A stretch of DNA of 64,000 bases from the NCBI GenBank assembly GCA_008360955.1, contig LUCM01003968.1:334808-398807 (forward strand), in the 5' to 3' direction. The DNA is from Fasciolopsis buskii. Lineage: Eukaryota > Platyhelminthes > Trematoda > Plagiorchiida > Fasciolidae. The translations under genes were made by a program, and so were the position numbers. The stretch's first letter is position 1. Every line of letters begins with the position of its first letter. Shown one piece after another: positions 13,772-24,902 of the stretch. The notes beneath the pieces were generated by a model. That model was not told the DNA's origin and made no database searches. It saw nothing but the letters and a program-made list of their open reading frames with translations.

Positions 13772-13951
13772 ATGGAAGCCGAGTGGCCGAGGGAGGAACC
13801 ACACAAGCCACCGCCAAGTTGGAATACCGTGATCCTTACCGTTTACCTGTGGGGTTTAGTTATGGTTATCTGGGGTTCGGCTTTTCATTGGGGAGCATTT
13901 TCGCCCATCTGGAAGCTGTTCATCCGAAAATACTGCACTTTTGTCGTGTAA
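13772..13951 (+). CDS. Candidate small single-pass membrane protein, 59 aa
   Basis: An ATG in good context (aaacATGG, A at -3) opens 59 codons ending in TAA. The N-terminal third is polar and Pro-rich (EEPHKPPPSW). One hydrophobic, Trp-rich segment follows (about residues 20-42, with VYLWGLVMVIWGSAFHWGAF), then a short basic end (KLFIRKY). The size and layout resemble small single-pass subunits of inner mitochondrial membrane complexes, but I cannot match it to one. Two overlapping AATAAA signals start at the stop codon, as in compact flatworm transcripts. The frame stays open upstream to a stop at 13,676, so a longer protein starting from a non-ATG codon or an upstream exon is possible. An overlapping reading in the next frame from 13,783 is also open, which weakens the call. 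It could instead be a processed retrocopy. Confidence 0.38.
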   Translation: MEAEWPREEPHKPPPSWNTVILTVYLWGLVMVIWGSAFHWGAFSPIWKLFIRKYCTFVV

Positions 13952-13959
13952 TAAATAAA
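13950..13959 (+). promoter_or_regulatory. Overlapping AATAAA poly(A) signals
   Basis: AATAAATAAA overlaps the TAA stop of the 59-codon reading, giving two overlapping polyadenylation hexamers. Confidence 0.4.
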
Positions 13960-14904
13960 AAGGAGATATACTATTTTTGGAATTGTCATACAACCGTTGC
14001 CCGTGATAAATCTCAGATGACGGAAAGCAGTTTCAATTTACGTCTTTAAAATTATTATTTTTGTACCAACCTGTTCTGATTTTGAGCTGGTACATCACAA
14101 CACTGCCTTGTCAAACAAGAAAAGGTGAACTTCATAAAATACGTGGAGGACGAAAGACTTCGACTGCAAGAGCGCCACTGACTGAGGCGGCAAGCCATAT
14201 AACCTAAATCTCCGACCATGGAATGGGGGGACATAGTGGACCCGACTCGGTAGTCCAAGTGAACCTGCACTAGCTAGACCACTGGTTAGGATTTTCATAA
14301 ATTTGCACCATGTCATCGATTGAACACGTCGACCGACGTTCTAGTCATCACTTGCCTAGGAGAACAGAGCAAGGTCGTGTTTTGGTCGCTGTAAAGCAAA
14401 TCGCCGTGAGTCGGCGGAATGGCATGACTTTATCTAGTGCACGTCAAGCAATGAGATCTGAATTCCCAACTGACGCAAAAATTTGCTTTGATCCTACCTT
14501 GGATTGTTGGTTTTCGTAGGGTTCTGATGAATGAACTTGATGTTTATTTCATACATTTTTATTTATCAAACGAGATGACATCCTCGTCGACAAATGACAA
14601 AATCGTTTGGCCACAGTTTGAAAAATTCTCTTACATCTACTGACAAAGTTAAGTGTTTTAGGCCTAGCGAAAATGTTAACACTGAACCTGTTGTTCACAA
14701 TTATTCTTACTGAGTAGGAAATTGACATTGCGTGTTTGACCCTTTGAACGACGTAGGGATAACGTCCAAATTAGTGAAAGGTTTATTTAAGATACTTGTC
14801 AAAAAATTCAACTCAGTTTCAATAGAATCCCGTACAAGTGGATGGCCTTTTATCTTCTGTCTTTTTACTTTCTTTATTGATGAGTTAACAATATGCATCA
14901 TTTT

Positions 14905-15036
14905 CCAGGAAGGGGGGTCGTGGCCGACAATGGGCTACCCCGTGGGAAAGCTGACCGTCGGTGTGAGGGTTCGAACTGGTGACCTTCATGTCCAAATGCC
15001 CCTACCTTATCTGTTTGGCCACCGTCGCCGTTAGGG
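14905..15036 (-). repeat. tRNA-derived SINE-like repeat
   Basis: Read on the minus strand, this has a box-A-like word (TGGCCAAACAGATAAGG, 15,021-15,005) and, about 30 bases on, a box-B-like word (AGTTCGAACCC, 14,978-14,968). That is the spacing and order of an internal RNA polymerase III promoter in a tRNA gene. The flanks do not fold as a complete tRNA and run on into unrelated sequence, so a SINE head is likelier than a tRNA gene. The limits are approximate. Confidence 0.4.
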
Positions 15037-15796
15037 GGTGTTCTTTTGGTGGAAGATTAGCAGAAATCTCTGTGACCTGTTTTGAACCCCATAGGCAAGG
15101 ACCATCCACCTAGAAGACTGGATTGTAAATGGGACATGCGAGCGAAGAGTTCGTTTTTGGAAGCGTGAAAGGCCAAGGATAACAGAGGTTTTGAGTTTGA
15201 TTACCATTTGTCCTCTACAGTGGGAGGGACAGCTAACTTGTCCAAGTCCTCAGACTTCTAACTTTAAAAGCCGTTTTATTGTAGCATTACCATGACCTTT
15301 TGACACAAATCATTATGAAATGAACAATGTCACCACATCCTTAGTTTCTGTCCAATAGATTACGAACTTGACTTGGCACCCACACAACGACTTAGAGTAA
15401 GCTGAATGTTTCTCCGAGGTGATTAAGTCGAACCTGAAAGACATCCTGTTTTATCAAGTGAAAATATTGCACCAAAAGGATATACTGTGTGGAATTCAAC
15501 GAAAAGAAGAACCGAGACATGAAGGTTGACAGTGTGATCGCTGGCAAATCTTTGCTATTTAACGGCCCCGCAAATAACTACAAGGAAAACAAAATAAAAA
15601 ATAACAAAGGAATTAATTTTCTGCGTCGCCAAAGCTATTACGCAAGTCATCACCGATGGTCAGTCAATCAAATTTGGACAAATATGACATTCGAGTCGTT
15701 TCGAACTATTTTTTTCACTTCTGACCACAGTTAGAACTAGCAGTAACGTGGGTAGATGGCCACAGTGTCTTACCTCAGAACGGGTCAGACAGTTGA

Positions 15797-17910
15797 TCAA
15801 CTATACTCTAGTTGCAAAGCCAGAGAAAACTTCCAAAGTAACTTATCAGCAGAAGAAACAATGATCACTTCGGAACGTTGAAACCTCATCCATACGGCCT
15901 CCGGCATCGAATTTCTGCCCCTAGTCTTGAAAATGCACCTTCTACTTAGATGATGCAAAGCATATGCATCAACCACCAAACGACAGAATGCTTATTGCAT
16001 TACTTGTGCATTGTAGCATAGCAAGGCTCTACTTTCGGGATACTCCAATTCAAAATATTTTGTCCCTTGGTAACGGTTCAAATTCACTGTCTAAAAGACC
16101 AAACAAAGCGTTTTGTAGAAAATAATACATGACAGATGAAAAAATGGGGAGCCTTGTCGTACTACATTGCCGATTTCTAACTGTGGTAAGGACTGACCAT
16201 TAACCCTAATCTGACCTGGTGCGCGGTGGTTCAACTCACTGAGGACCAAAATATGCCCCTCAGATATTACACTCCTCAATGGACACCTTCCTACGGAATT
16301 GAAGGGCACGCAAACGCCTAGTAGCACACCGATAGCTGCTTTTTAGAAAGCAGAACAATGCTCTAACAACTGTAGGAGAGTGGAGATTTTACTGATACTC
16401 CAAGGAACCCAGTCTGTTGGTCGTGAGTTTGGTTTTCGTCAGTGTTTTACGATCTGCGAAGAATGACGGACGAAAACATGTTTGACTCTATCGAATTGGG
16501 CTAACATCTTGTGATTAGAGCAGTTATTTCAGGAGACCTTCTTGAAGATGCGACATTAAGTGATTCCCCCCAGTAACCGAGTACTTCCTCGGAGAAGCAA
16601 ACCTAGCAGAACAGAACCGGAAGTTCTCTGCCAAGTTCAGCTCTTCCATACGTAGACAAAACTGCAGAAAGGGCATCAGAGTTCGGAACTTTATGACGAC
16701 GCAAAGCTTGGATTCCCTTGGGGATCACCGCCTCTGAGGGTAAATCTCTTGGTTCTGGCCAACAGTCATTTGTACGAATAGGCACATTAAACTGATATGC
16801 TGAATGTCAGCTGAGCTGTGGTTCATAGTGCTCCGCTCAACGTGCAAGACGTCACTGCTGATTGTGGTCAGGCGAATCATCAGCTTTGCAGTTCGTTTCG
16901 TTCAAACCCAGTGCTTTCCGCCGGCAGCCGGGATAACGTGAAACAGCTTGCTGGCATTTCCCATGGTGGCATCAGGTTTTATCTATAAGGCACTATGAGA
17001 CAACCAGATATAGCGATCCTCATGAAAGCCTACTCTGAGTTAACGTTTCGTTAGGAATCATGCTGCCCTATGCTCGCTATTAGCTGGAATGGGATGTTGT
17101 GCATCAAGAAGGCGCAGAGGTGCAGCGGAAATCCTGGGTGTCACAACAAAACCGGACAGACCAAAACTCACTAAGCCAGTAGAATGCGACGCATTCTTGA
17201 TAAGTCGACCAGTGCTCACTAATGGTTTCAGGAGAGGAATTCTAGCTCTTCTGAGAACTGACAGGCTATTCGAATCACAGAGCATAATCCACGTTGGCCA
17301 AAGTAGCATGCCACGTTTTGAGCACCCACTAAAACACAAACATCTTAGTAAGATTAACGCATGATTGGACTCCAGGAAAGTGCGCCAGCACTACCGACAA
17401 TTTTTTACTCAGCTCCATCATCGGTAGCTAATTGCAAGATGGTCTAGGTCTATTGTTCACTCGAAGAAGAAGGGAACTGCCAGTTGGCACACCGAAGATT
17501 GAAGCGCCTAAAGCTGGCATTAGCTAGAAAAATTGGTGGTTTACACGCACGGTCAATAGCTGTTTCAATCTTTCTGGTAGACAGAAATCGAGATCAAAAT
17601 GGATTCCTAAGTGCACCTCATTCCAGCGAGCATTTATATATTCTGCTGACATCACGATGTGAACCTCAGTCCTTCTGTGCGCGAGACTCTGCAGGTTCCG
17701 GCAGAATGTGAAATCGAAAGCATCTAGGCTGCAGTCTGTAGGGACGTAGGCCGAGGCAAAAAGCAAATTACATCTATCAAAGTGGCGACTGTTTAATTTG
17801 CATGAACCTCTGTGGCTCACTGGGGATAACTGGCTTATGTCTGGAATCTAATCAAATCCTCACACCGAAAGCTTCAGTGACCACGGCCTCAGGATCCCCA
17901 GAATAATTCA
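15797..17910 (-). pseudogene. Decayed RTE-type non-LTR retrotransposon (endonuclease and reverse transcriptase remnants)
   Basis: Reading right to left on the minus strand, pieces of an APE endonuclease and then a reverse transcriptase appear in the order of RTE elements (often mis-annotated as craniofacial development protein 2). NYSGDPEAV at about 17,900 matches an early endonuclease segment. SAYVPTDCS (about 17,754-17,730) is the usual ...AYAPT motif, and HIVMSAEYINA (about 17,660-17,629) replaces the usual VxxGDxNA. DLDHLAISYR (17,450-17,421) is the catalytic ...QIDHIAxSYR block. IQALRRHKVPNSDALSA (about 16,713-16,663) is the start of the RT domain, and VRQGSPFF (about 16,162-16,139) is the RT motif usually read as VRQGCPLSP. 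Frameshifts and stops separate all these blocks and no YADD box was found. It is a dead copy. Confidence 0.75.
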
Positions 17911-20900
17911 GATAAAAGTTTATCGAAGAATATCATGGGAATGTCAAGTGAATGACTGAAATATGGTCTTAAATGCGATCACTTTTGGCCTAACAGACTT
18001 TGAAGGCTGGAGTCTCCAGTGCATGAGCTAAACAGCTCCGTTTTCCTATGTGCGTCAGTTTGAAGGGATATCGAGAATAAGGTAGGCCATCAGTGGGCAA
18101 AAGGTAGTTCGGTGAAGGTGAAACTCGAGAGAACAAAGATAGGAGGAGTTTCAAGGTCATCATCTCTCATACGGAGGGCTAAAGTTCCAGGTGAGTGCAT
18201 GAGCACTGCGTAGGAAAAGAAGTAATATCAGATTATAAAGAAACGAACAGCTTTTTACGGCGGAAGAACGTTCCCATGAGTAGGTTGAAAATACTGAAAT
18301 TTCGCCAAATTATCAAACCTGATGATGGTTGTATGCATTGTGGGCTATCGTAATAACCGGCGATCCGGTCCAGAGTATAATCCTTGTACAAGCAAATGCC
18401 ACCTTTAGGACATCATTTTAGGCAAGTCATTTTCCGGATGATCGTTCCGTGCTTCTCAGCTACACAACTCTGCACAGTCAGTGGAATACGACAATGTGCT
18501 ATGGATTTATTTAATTAGGCGGAAACACCGGCCGTGCCACAGTCCAACCACCACTTGTGGTGTCGTGGGGAGAATCATTGCAAGTCGAAAATGCACCAAA
18601 CGCTGGACAGGACGGGCGCTGATTCAGTGAGCTTGGGCCCAATTTCTGATGACCGTCCTCGTATCCGTAACCCAGGCATCGCCCTGGTGGTGATGTACAT
18701 CTCTTCCTTGCGCCGGGAAATTAAAAAATTACAAATAATAGTACACGATTTAGCAGATGAGAATTAGGAAAACTGAAAAACGATTTGTCTTGCATCGGAA
18801 GACCATTAATTCAGAACTTCTCAGTTTGAACCCTGCCGACTTGGGAGTCATTCGCAATATGCTTGTTTTGAAACAGATAAGTTGCTGCTCAATCTAACAA
18901 GATCCACCGATCCTCCATTTGTAATTCCATTCCTTTTTTTGTCTACACACAAGCCTTGAATGGCCATATTTTATCTCATTTTCTGTTTGAAAGCGATAAA
19001 AACTGAATTGAGACAATATAACGTGAGTAAATATAAACAAAACTTGCTTCATCAACTTCCCACACCGAGAATATCCTGTTTATTCTAAGAGAAATCGTCG
19101 ATGAAGTTGGATGGTTGGTTTCAGTCGCATATCATCCAATATACTGACTGCCTTAATGAACATCGGAACTAATTTTAGTTCTTTGTTAAGAAAACTGGCT
19201 CACTGGATTCATGCCTTCATCTTAATGCGCACTTTGTGAGCCTACAGGGTTCCTAGATAAATCCTGATATGGATTACTCGCTGTGCCTATTGAAGGGTTT
19301 GGTTTCTTTTAACAGGACAGAAAGCAATGCAAACAACCTAATCATTGAGAGATTATCACATGCGTTAAGTCTTTGTGGTATGGCAAGTCAAAATCTTTCT
19401 ACACTTAACGGTAGTGACTCCTGAAATCTGTCCCAGTATTCTCGGTTTTGTCTTTTTTGAAGTGCAATTATCAATAATACTTATATCGTCTTGTCTACTT
19501 ACCCTTAAATTAGTTTTTTTGATTTACTCACTACTTTTGTCGTTCTTTTTCTTCTGCATGACAAAGTGCATCTAGTCGCAGGCGATTTTAAACGCCCTAC
19601 TTCATAGTTTTGAACTGCGTTTGACCTGATTGGTTTAACCTGTCACAACTACAAGGGGAAATGCAAATCTTGAGAGAGTCCCGCACAATCAATCAAAGGG
19701 TTTTGCCATCAATCTCTGTGCTGCTACCTAGCACCGATAACCGTGTCATATTTGTGAGACAAAAGTCTGACTCGGGCCTCACTCAAAATGCTTTTTGTTT
19801 AATCTAATCAAATTAAGTTTCGCCTGTTAAACTTATCATCGGTAATGGTTTCGCCATTCAGATGTTCTTTTGACAAGGTTTCCTCTGGTTTTCATTTACT
19901 TCTAATGTTCGCAACTATGTAGAACTTTCTTCGCTCAATCTACAGAAGACTGTTGATTTCCTATGTCTATGGAGAAATATTTTATGCATAGTGGGAGAGT
20001 GACCTAAATGAAAAGAGTCCAACGATTGAAGAAGCAACTGTACATTGGAATTGTTAACGATGGGTCTCATCTCAGTAAAAATTAGATCCGGGATTCTGGC
20101 TGCACTTTTGCTTCTCAACTTCAAAACAATGGGGACGGCAAATTTCCTTGGAAGGAGAATCGAATGCTCCATGACCATTGATAATTGCATTACAGAACAC
20201 ATTAAACCTAATACATTTAGTTCTGCACTATGTGAACATTTAGGTTGGAAAAACAGTGAATCCATAGGTAATTATGTGGTTTCTAAACTGCTTCAAACTA
20301 CCAGAGGTTACATCCACCGGTGACCGAGGTGCTTTATTTTCCGGTTCTCGTATTGTCTGTGAAGTCGTTATGTCTTTCAAAAACAGAGGCTTAGTTTTCA
20401 AGTCTCATTTCGGCTTGCCTGGAAGCAGTAAAAACTGTCCCGATTTCTATCAAAGCAGTATCCGCTATTTATTCCAATAGATTCCACTTCATCACCCTTA
20501 TCTCTATCCTTTTGAAACTTAATGAGTATCTAATACTCACTCGCCTCCCAAAACGCACTGTAATCTCCCCCATCGATTTCTTTCATTTGGCCTGAGAACT
20601 TTATAGGAGTACTTTTGATGCAATTTCACAATTAAGATGCTACAGTGCAACCGGTTAGATATCAATGCCAAGTAGTTAGATGCGATTCCATGATTATATT
20701 TCTTCTTTTGATACACTCCGTAGGCTATGTTTACTAGTAAAAGCTCATTCTTTTGCGTGTCAACCTAGGTAGCGCAACTGATCGACTGTTTTGTTGGAAG
20801 GAGATCTTAAGGAAAACCGCCTAAATTGTTAAAAAATAACTTTGATATTCTTTACGGTCGTGTCCTTTTTCTTTTCCTGCAACCAATTATGTAGGTAATT

Positions 20901-23592
20901 TCTCTAATAGCTAATTTGGTTCTGTAATCTGGTGTGCGGAGGATGCCGCTTTATGTCATTCTGCAGTAACCTATGCAAACCTGGGTGACTTAAGTTAGAC
21001 CCCTTTAAGACCCTTCGAGAATCATCAAACGTCTTAGATCAAAATGACCTGTTAATTATCTCATTCAAGAGTACTCAAGTGATCTTCATCCTGTCTTGCT
21101 CTACCTTTTCCAACAAGCATTGTATTGCTCAAAGGTCTCCCTCAGGAACAAATCTGCCAGGCATCTTGAGGTCTAACTGTCCGCTGATCTTTGTTGGTCT
21201 TCGTCTTTTGTCGACTGTGTTCAAACTGCGGCATCTAACTTCCTCGTTTCTCAAGCTCGTGCAGTTCCTTGTCATATCTAATGTTCTTCATGCATTTTTT
21301 TCTCAGGAATTCTTAGTTATCACATTCGATTTTCCCCCAAAAAACATTTACTAGACCATAAAAAACGATTTAAACGTACTGTGCTTTCATATGCTCATTT
21401 CTCCTACTTCCATTTTCTGGTCCGGATAACCATTTGTATGCCATGCACACAAGTGCAAGTGACAAATTTACGTTCAAAGTCTTCAACGATTCTACCCTCC
21501 TTATGCAAATGAATTCTGCAGGATGTCGTTCTGGCCTCAAAATCAGATCACCTTGCCACAACATACTCTCCAGAATTATCAGCTACGAAACATTTCCGTA
21601 CCATACCTTGGTTGATTACTGAAGGATCTGATCACTAAAGTGCTACGGGCCAATGATTTCAGACTCACTTTGTAATGGGGCTGTGAGCTTATGATGGTTA
21701 AAGCCTAACACAGATTTCCAAGCCTAACGACAGTACATCCTAAAGGACATTCCCATGTTTCCATTGATTTTGTCTTTAATCTGCAAATAAAATAGTCTCC
21801 CTAATTTTTTAAAGACCTTTTGATAGCTTGCAGATGCTTGCAACAAACTAACGCGACTTCTCATTCAATCTCATCATTTCCCATTTTTTACTTTGCAGTT
21901 GCATGAAGCCTATTCTTTGTAGCCCGCCGAGAACTAGCATCTGACTGGGCTGCAGTCTGCATGGGTTCCGACAGTCAGTAGGTTTCTAGATGATTTTAAA
22001 GAGACGCAGAAGTTTTCCCTTGGTTTCAGAAAGTCAGGCTTGCACGTCACGTGACACATAGCATCTAAGCAGGGCTACCTAGACGCATGCCCATAAGAAG
22101 ATCCATTGAAATCAAAGGCTCGTTTGGGATATTTGTAGTTGCTAGTCGTTTGTACTTCTGTTTTTGACTGGGTGGAGCAAATTTTCTCCAGAAAAACTTA
22201 GTAATCTATACGACTTGTTGTCTATGATCCCATCTTGTTTTGAAGGTGTATGCTACTAATGGATAAGATTTGTGGAAAATCGTCTAATTTACCATGAGTA
22301 CAATGCTATGGATCGCGAAAAGCCAAAAGTAGGTACATGAATTTGTTCTTCATTTCCTCGAAATAAGAGCCAAGAAGATTGTAAGACATATTCTTTGATG
22401 AGTCATGGCATTTTTGTGACCACGTTGCTAACAACAGTGATGAATGACTTGTGTGGCACCAAATGCTAACTCACATTTGACAAACTTTACACAATTTTGA
22501 TCGAACTCATATACCAAACTCAGTCAGAAATCATTTCAGTTCTTCATCAAACCCACCCACAACTCAGGCTTTCTTACCGCTAGATGTGGTAACTACGAGT
22601 TCAAAACATCCATATATTGGTGAATAGATTTGTCTGATGCCAACGAGATATTTGAAATATTGAATTTTCCATTAGTCAAAGATTTTCTCACAGCATTGTC
22701 GAGCAACAGGTGACCCTACTCGTTTCATTCAACTAGTGGTTTGTGCGCGATAAGTAGATTTCACATCCTGGTACCATTGAAATCCGCCCTATTGATCCAT
22801 TTGCATGTTCCCAAAATACCCTTTGTGCTAATTCGCACAGCTATGTCTCAACCAGGCACTGCCAATTGCTCCTGACCGCTTTCTTAGGTGATGATGAGAA
22901 GGTTTTCCCATGTTGGATGACCTAACTAGTTTAGCGTGTCAAATCAGAGTTTAACAATCCGTTATGCAGGAATCGATGATCGGTTAGTGCAACGTAAGTT
23001 AGCTCGTCATTTTATTTAACCTGATTGTCATTTGGCTTTTCATGTACACAACCTGAAACATCACGTTGTTCGTCACTACAATTTCAGTGAACATCACCGA
23101 AGCGGATATTCATTCTTTAAGTTATTAACCGGAAGGTTTGACTAAGAGCAGATTTTGAGATTTCCCGTATGCCTACTTTACGTATTCATCTTTACCAGTG
23201 CTCGACTCGTGACAATTCTCGTCGACTCATTGAGGTCATTTTAACAAGTTTCTCTTTTGGTGTCAGATTGCAATGAGAAAAACGTTTGACAAAAATGTTT
23301 AATCGTGAATCTCGTGAAGTTCGAACAAAATATAAACAATTCGGTGCGAGATGAAACGAAATGCGTCGAGGTAATTGCGATATTTTAAAAAGATTTTCTC
23401 GATCACAAGCATGAACCCGTTGGATTAGATGAAGCATTCAGCCAATCCGGACTAGCTATGATCAGATTATGATTGCCTTGGTAACAATACGAGATAATTG
23501 TCGAATGATCATTCTGTGGTCTATCAGCTAGGTGGATTTGTGTGTGTGCACGTGTGCACATGCATAGACTGATTGCGCGAGAAAAATTCACT
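17911..23592. other. Non-coding stretch, nothing firmly recognised
   Basis: Short readings at about 18,534-18,767, 19,915-20,323 and 21,079-21,354 have no motif support. The segment 17,911-18,300 may hold further eroded RTE sequence upstream of the endonuclease. A TG/CA-rich patch (tgtgtgtgtgcacgtgtgc) lies at 23,539-23,557. Confidence 0.45.
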
Positions 23593-23843
23593 TTTTCATC
23601 CAATTTGATCATCTACGCGTCCCAGTTCGGGCGCGGTGGATATGCACTGCTGATGATTCCTAACAAGGATGAAACAGCTGTACAGTGCTTCCATGGTTTC
23701 TTTATGGTGAATTGAGCGATCATATCACATGGTGAATTATTTCATGAAAACATTCAATCTCCTACTACTAAAATGTAATCATATACTATTGATGCCGGAA
23801 AACATCTTGGTTATCTGCACTTGTTTCGTTAAAATATAACTAA
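23593..23843 (+). repeat. 251-bp block ending at the left gap edge, identical to the right gap flank
   Basis: Every base from 23,593 to 23,843 is repeated at 24,652-24,902 (offset 1,059). The left copy ends at the last base before the N run, and the right copy starts at the first base after it. This is the pattern of two contigs that overlap but were scaffolded with an estimated gap. A true direct repeat (for example long repeats of an element) is possible but less likely. Confidence 0.95.
23637..23693 (+). ncRNA. Type I hammerhead ribozyme in an Sm-alpha-like repeat
   Basis: The fold is read directly. Helix I is TGGA (23,637-23,640) with TCCA (23,690-23,693), then a TAT/T internal loop, then GCACTG (23,644-23,649) with CAGTGC (23,683-23,688). 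The first core box CTGATGA is at 23,650-23,656. Helix II is TTCC/GGAT around the loop TAACAA; three pairs form, and the pair next to the core is a U-U mismatch where G-C is usual. The second core box GAAA is at 23,671-23,674. The cleavage triplet GTA is at 23,680-23,682, so the cut would fall after 23,682. Helix III is the palindrome CAGCTG (two pairs and a 2-base loop as a monomer). The same layout occurs in Sm-alpha of schistosomes and newt satellite 2. The U-U mismatch may lower activity. Homology to the other copies runs on to about 23,757. Confidence 0.78.
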
Positions 23844-24651
23844 NNNNNNNNNNNNNNNNNNNNNNNNNNNNNNNNNNNNNNNNNNNNNNNNNNNNNNNNN
23901 NNNNNNNNNNNNNNNNNNNNNNNNNNNNNNNNNNNNNNNNNNNNNNNNNNNNNNNNNNNNNNNNNNNNNNNNNNNNNNNNNNNNNNNNNNNNNNNNNNNN
24001 NNNNNNNNNNNNNNNNNNNNNNNNNNNNNNNNNNNNNNNNNNNNNNNNNNNNNNNNNNNNNNNNNNNNNNNNNNNNNNNNNNNNNNNNNNNNNNNNNNNN
24101 NNNNNNNNNNNNNNNNNNNNNNNNNNNNNNNNNNNNNNNNNNNNNNNNNNNNNNNNNNNNNNNNNNNNNNNNNNNNNNNNNNNNNNNNNNNNNNNNNNNN
24201 NNNNNNNNNNNNNNNNNNNNNNNNNNNNNNNNNNNNNNNNNNNNNNNNNNNNNNNNNNNNNNNNNNNNNNNNNNNNNNNNNNNNNNNNNNNNNNNNNNNN
24301 NNNNNNNNNNNNNNNNNNNNNNNNNNNNNNNNNNNNNNNNNNNNNNNNNNNNNNNNNNNNNNNNNNNNNNNNNNNNNNNNNNNNNNNNNNNNNNNNNNNN
24401 NNNNNNNNNNNNNNNNNNNNNNNNNNNNNNNNNNNNNNNNNNNNNNNNNNNNNNNNNNNNNNNNNNNNNNNNNNNNNNNNNNNNNNNNNNNNNNNNNNNN
24501 NNNNNNNNNNNNNNNNNNNNNNNNNNNNNNNNNNNNNNNNNNNNNNNNNNNNNNNNNNNNNNNNNNNNNNNNNNNNNNNNNNNNNNNNNNNNNNNNNNNN
24601 NNNNNNNNNNNNNNNNNNNNNNNNNNNNNNNNNNNNNNNNNNNNNNNNNNN
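23844..24651. other. Assembly gap (808 N)
   Basis: A run of N. The open readings that span it are artefacts. Confidence 1.
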
Positions 24652-24902
24652 TTTTCATCCAATTTGATCATCTACGCGTCCCAGTTCGGGCGCGGTGGAT
24701 ATGCACTGCTGATGATTCCTAACAAGGATGAAACAGCTGTACAGTGCTTCCATGGTTTCTTTATGGTGAATTGAGCGATCATATCACATGGTGAATTATT
24801 TCATGAAAACATTCAATCTCCTACTACTAAAATGTAATCATATACTATTGATGCCGGAAAACATCTTGGTTATCTGCACTTGTTTCGTTAAAATATAACT
24901 AA
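24652..24902 (+). repeat. 251-bp block starting at the right gap edge, copy of 23,593-23,843
   Basis: Identical base for base to the left flank. After 24,902 the sequence is unique (tcgggcgcac onward). Confidence 0.95.
24696..24752 (+). ncRNA. Hammerhead ribozyme, second copy (probable assembly duplicate)
   Basis: Same sequence and fold as 23,637-23,693, shifted by 1,059. If the gap is an overlap artefact, only one of these exists in the genome. Confidence 0.6.

Noticed and set aside
17089..17364. Plus-strand reading starting MGCCASRRRRG, resembling an N-myristoylated, palmitoylated and basic membrane-anchor protein
   Set aside because: It lies antisense to the RTE remnant, between its endonuclease and RT blocks. 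There is no other domain, splice or poly(A) support.
19915..20480. Overlapping readings on both strands with vague similarity to RT tail regions
   Set aside because: No ordered block could be identified in any frame.
23829..24671. Long minus-strand readings across the gap
   Set aside because: They consist almost entirely of unknown residues from the N run.
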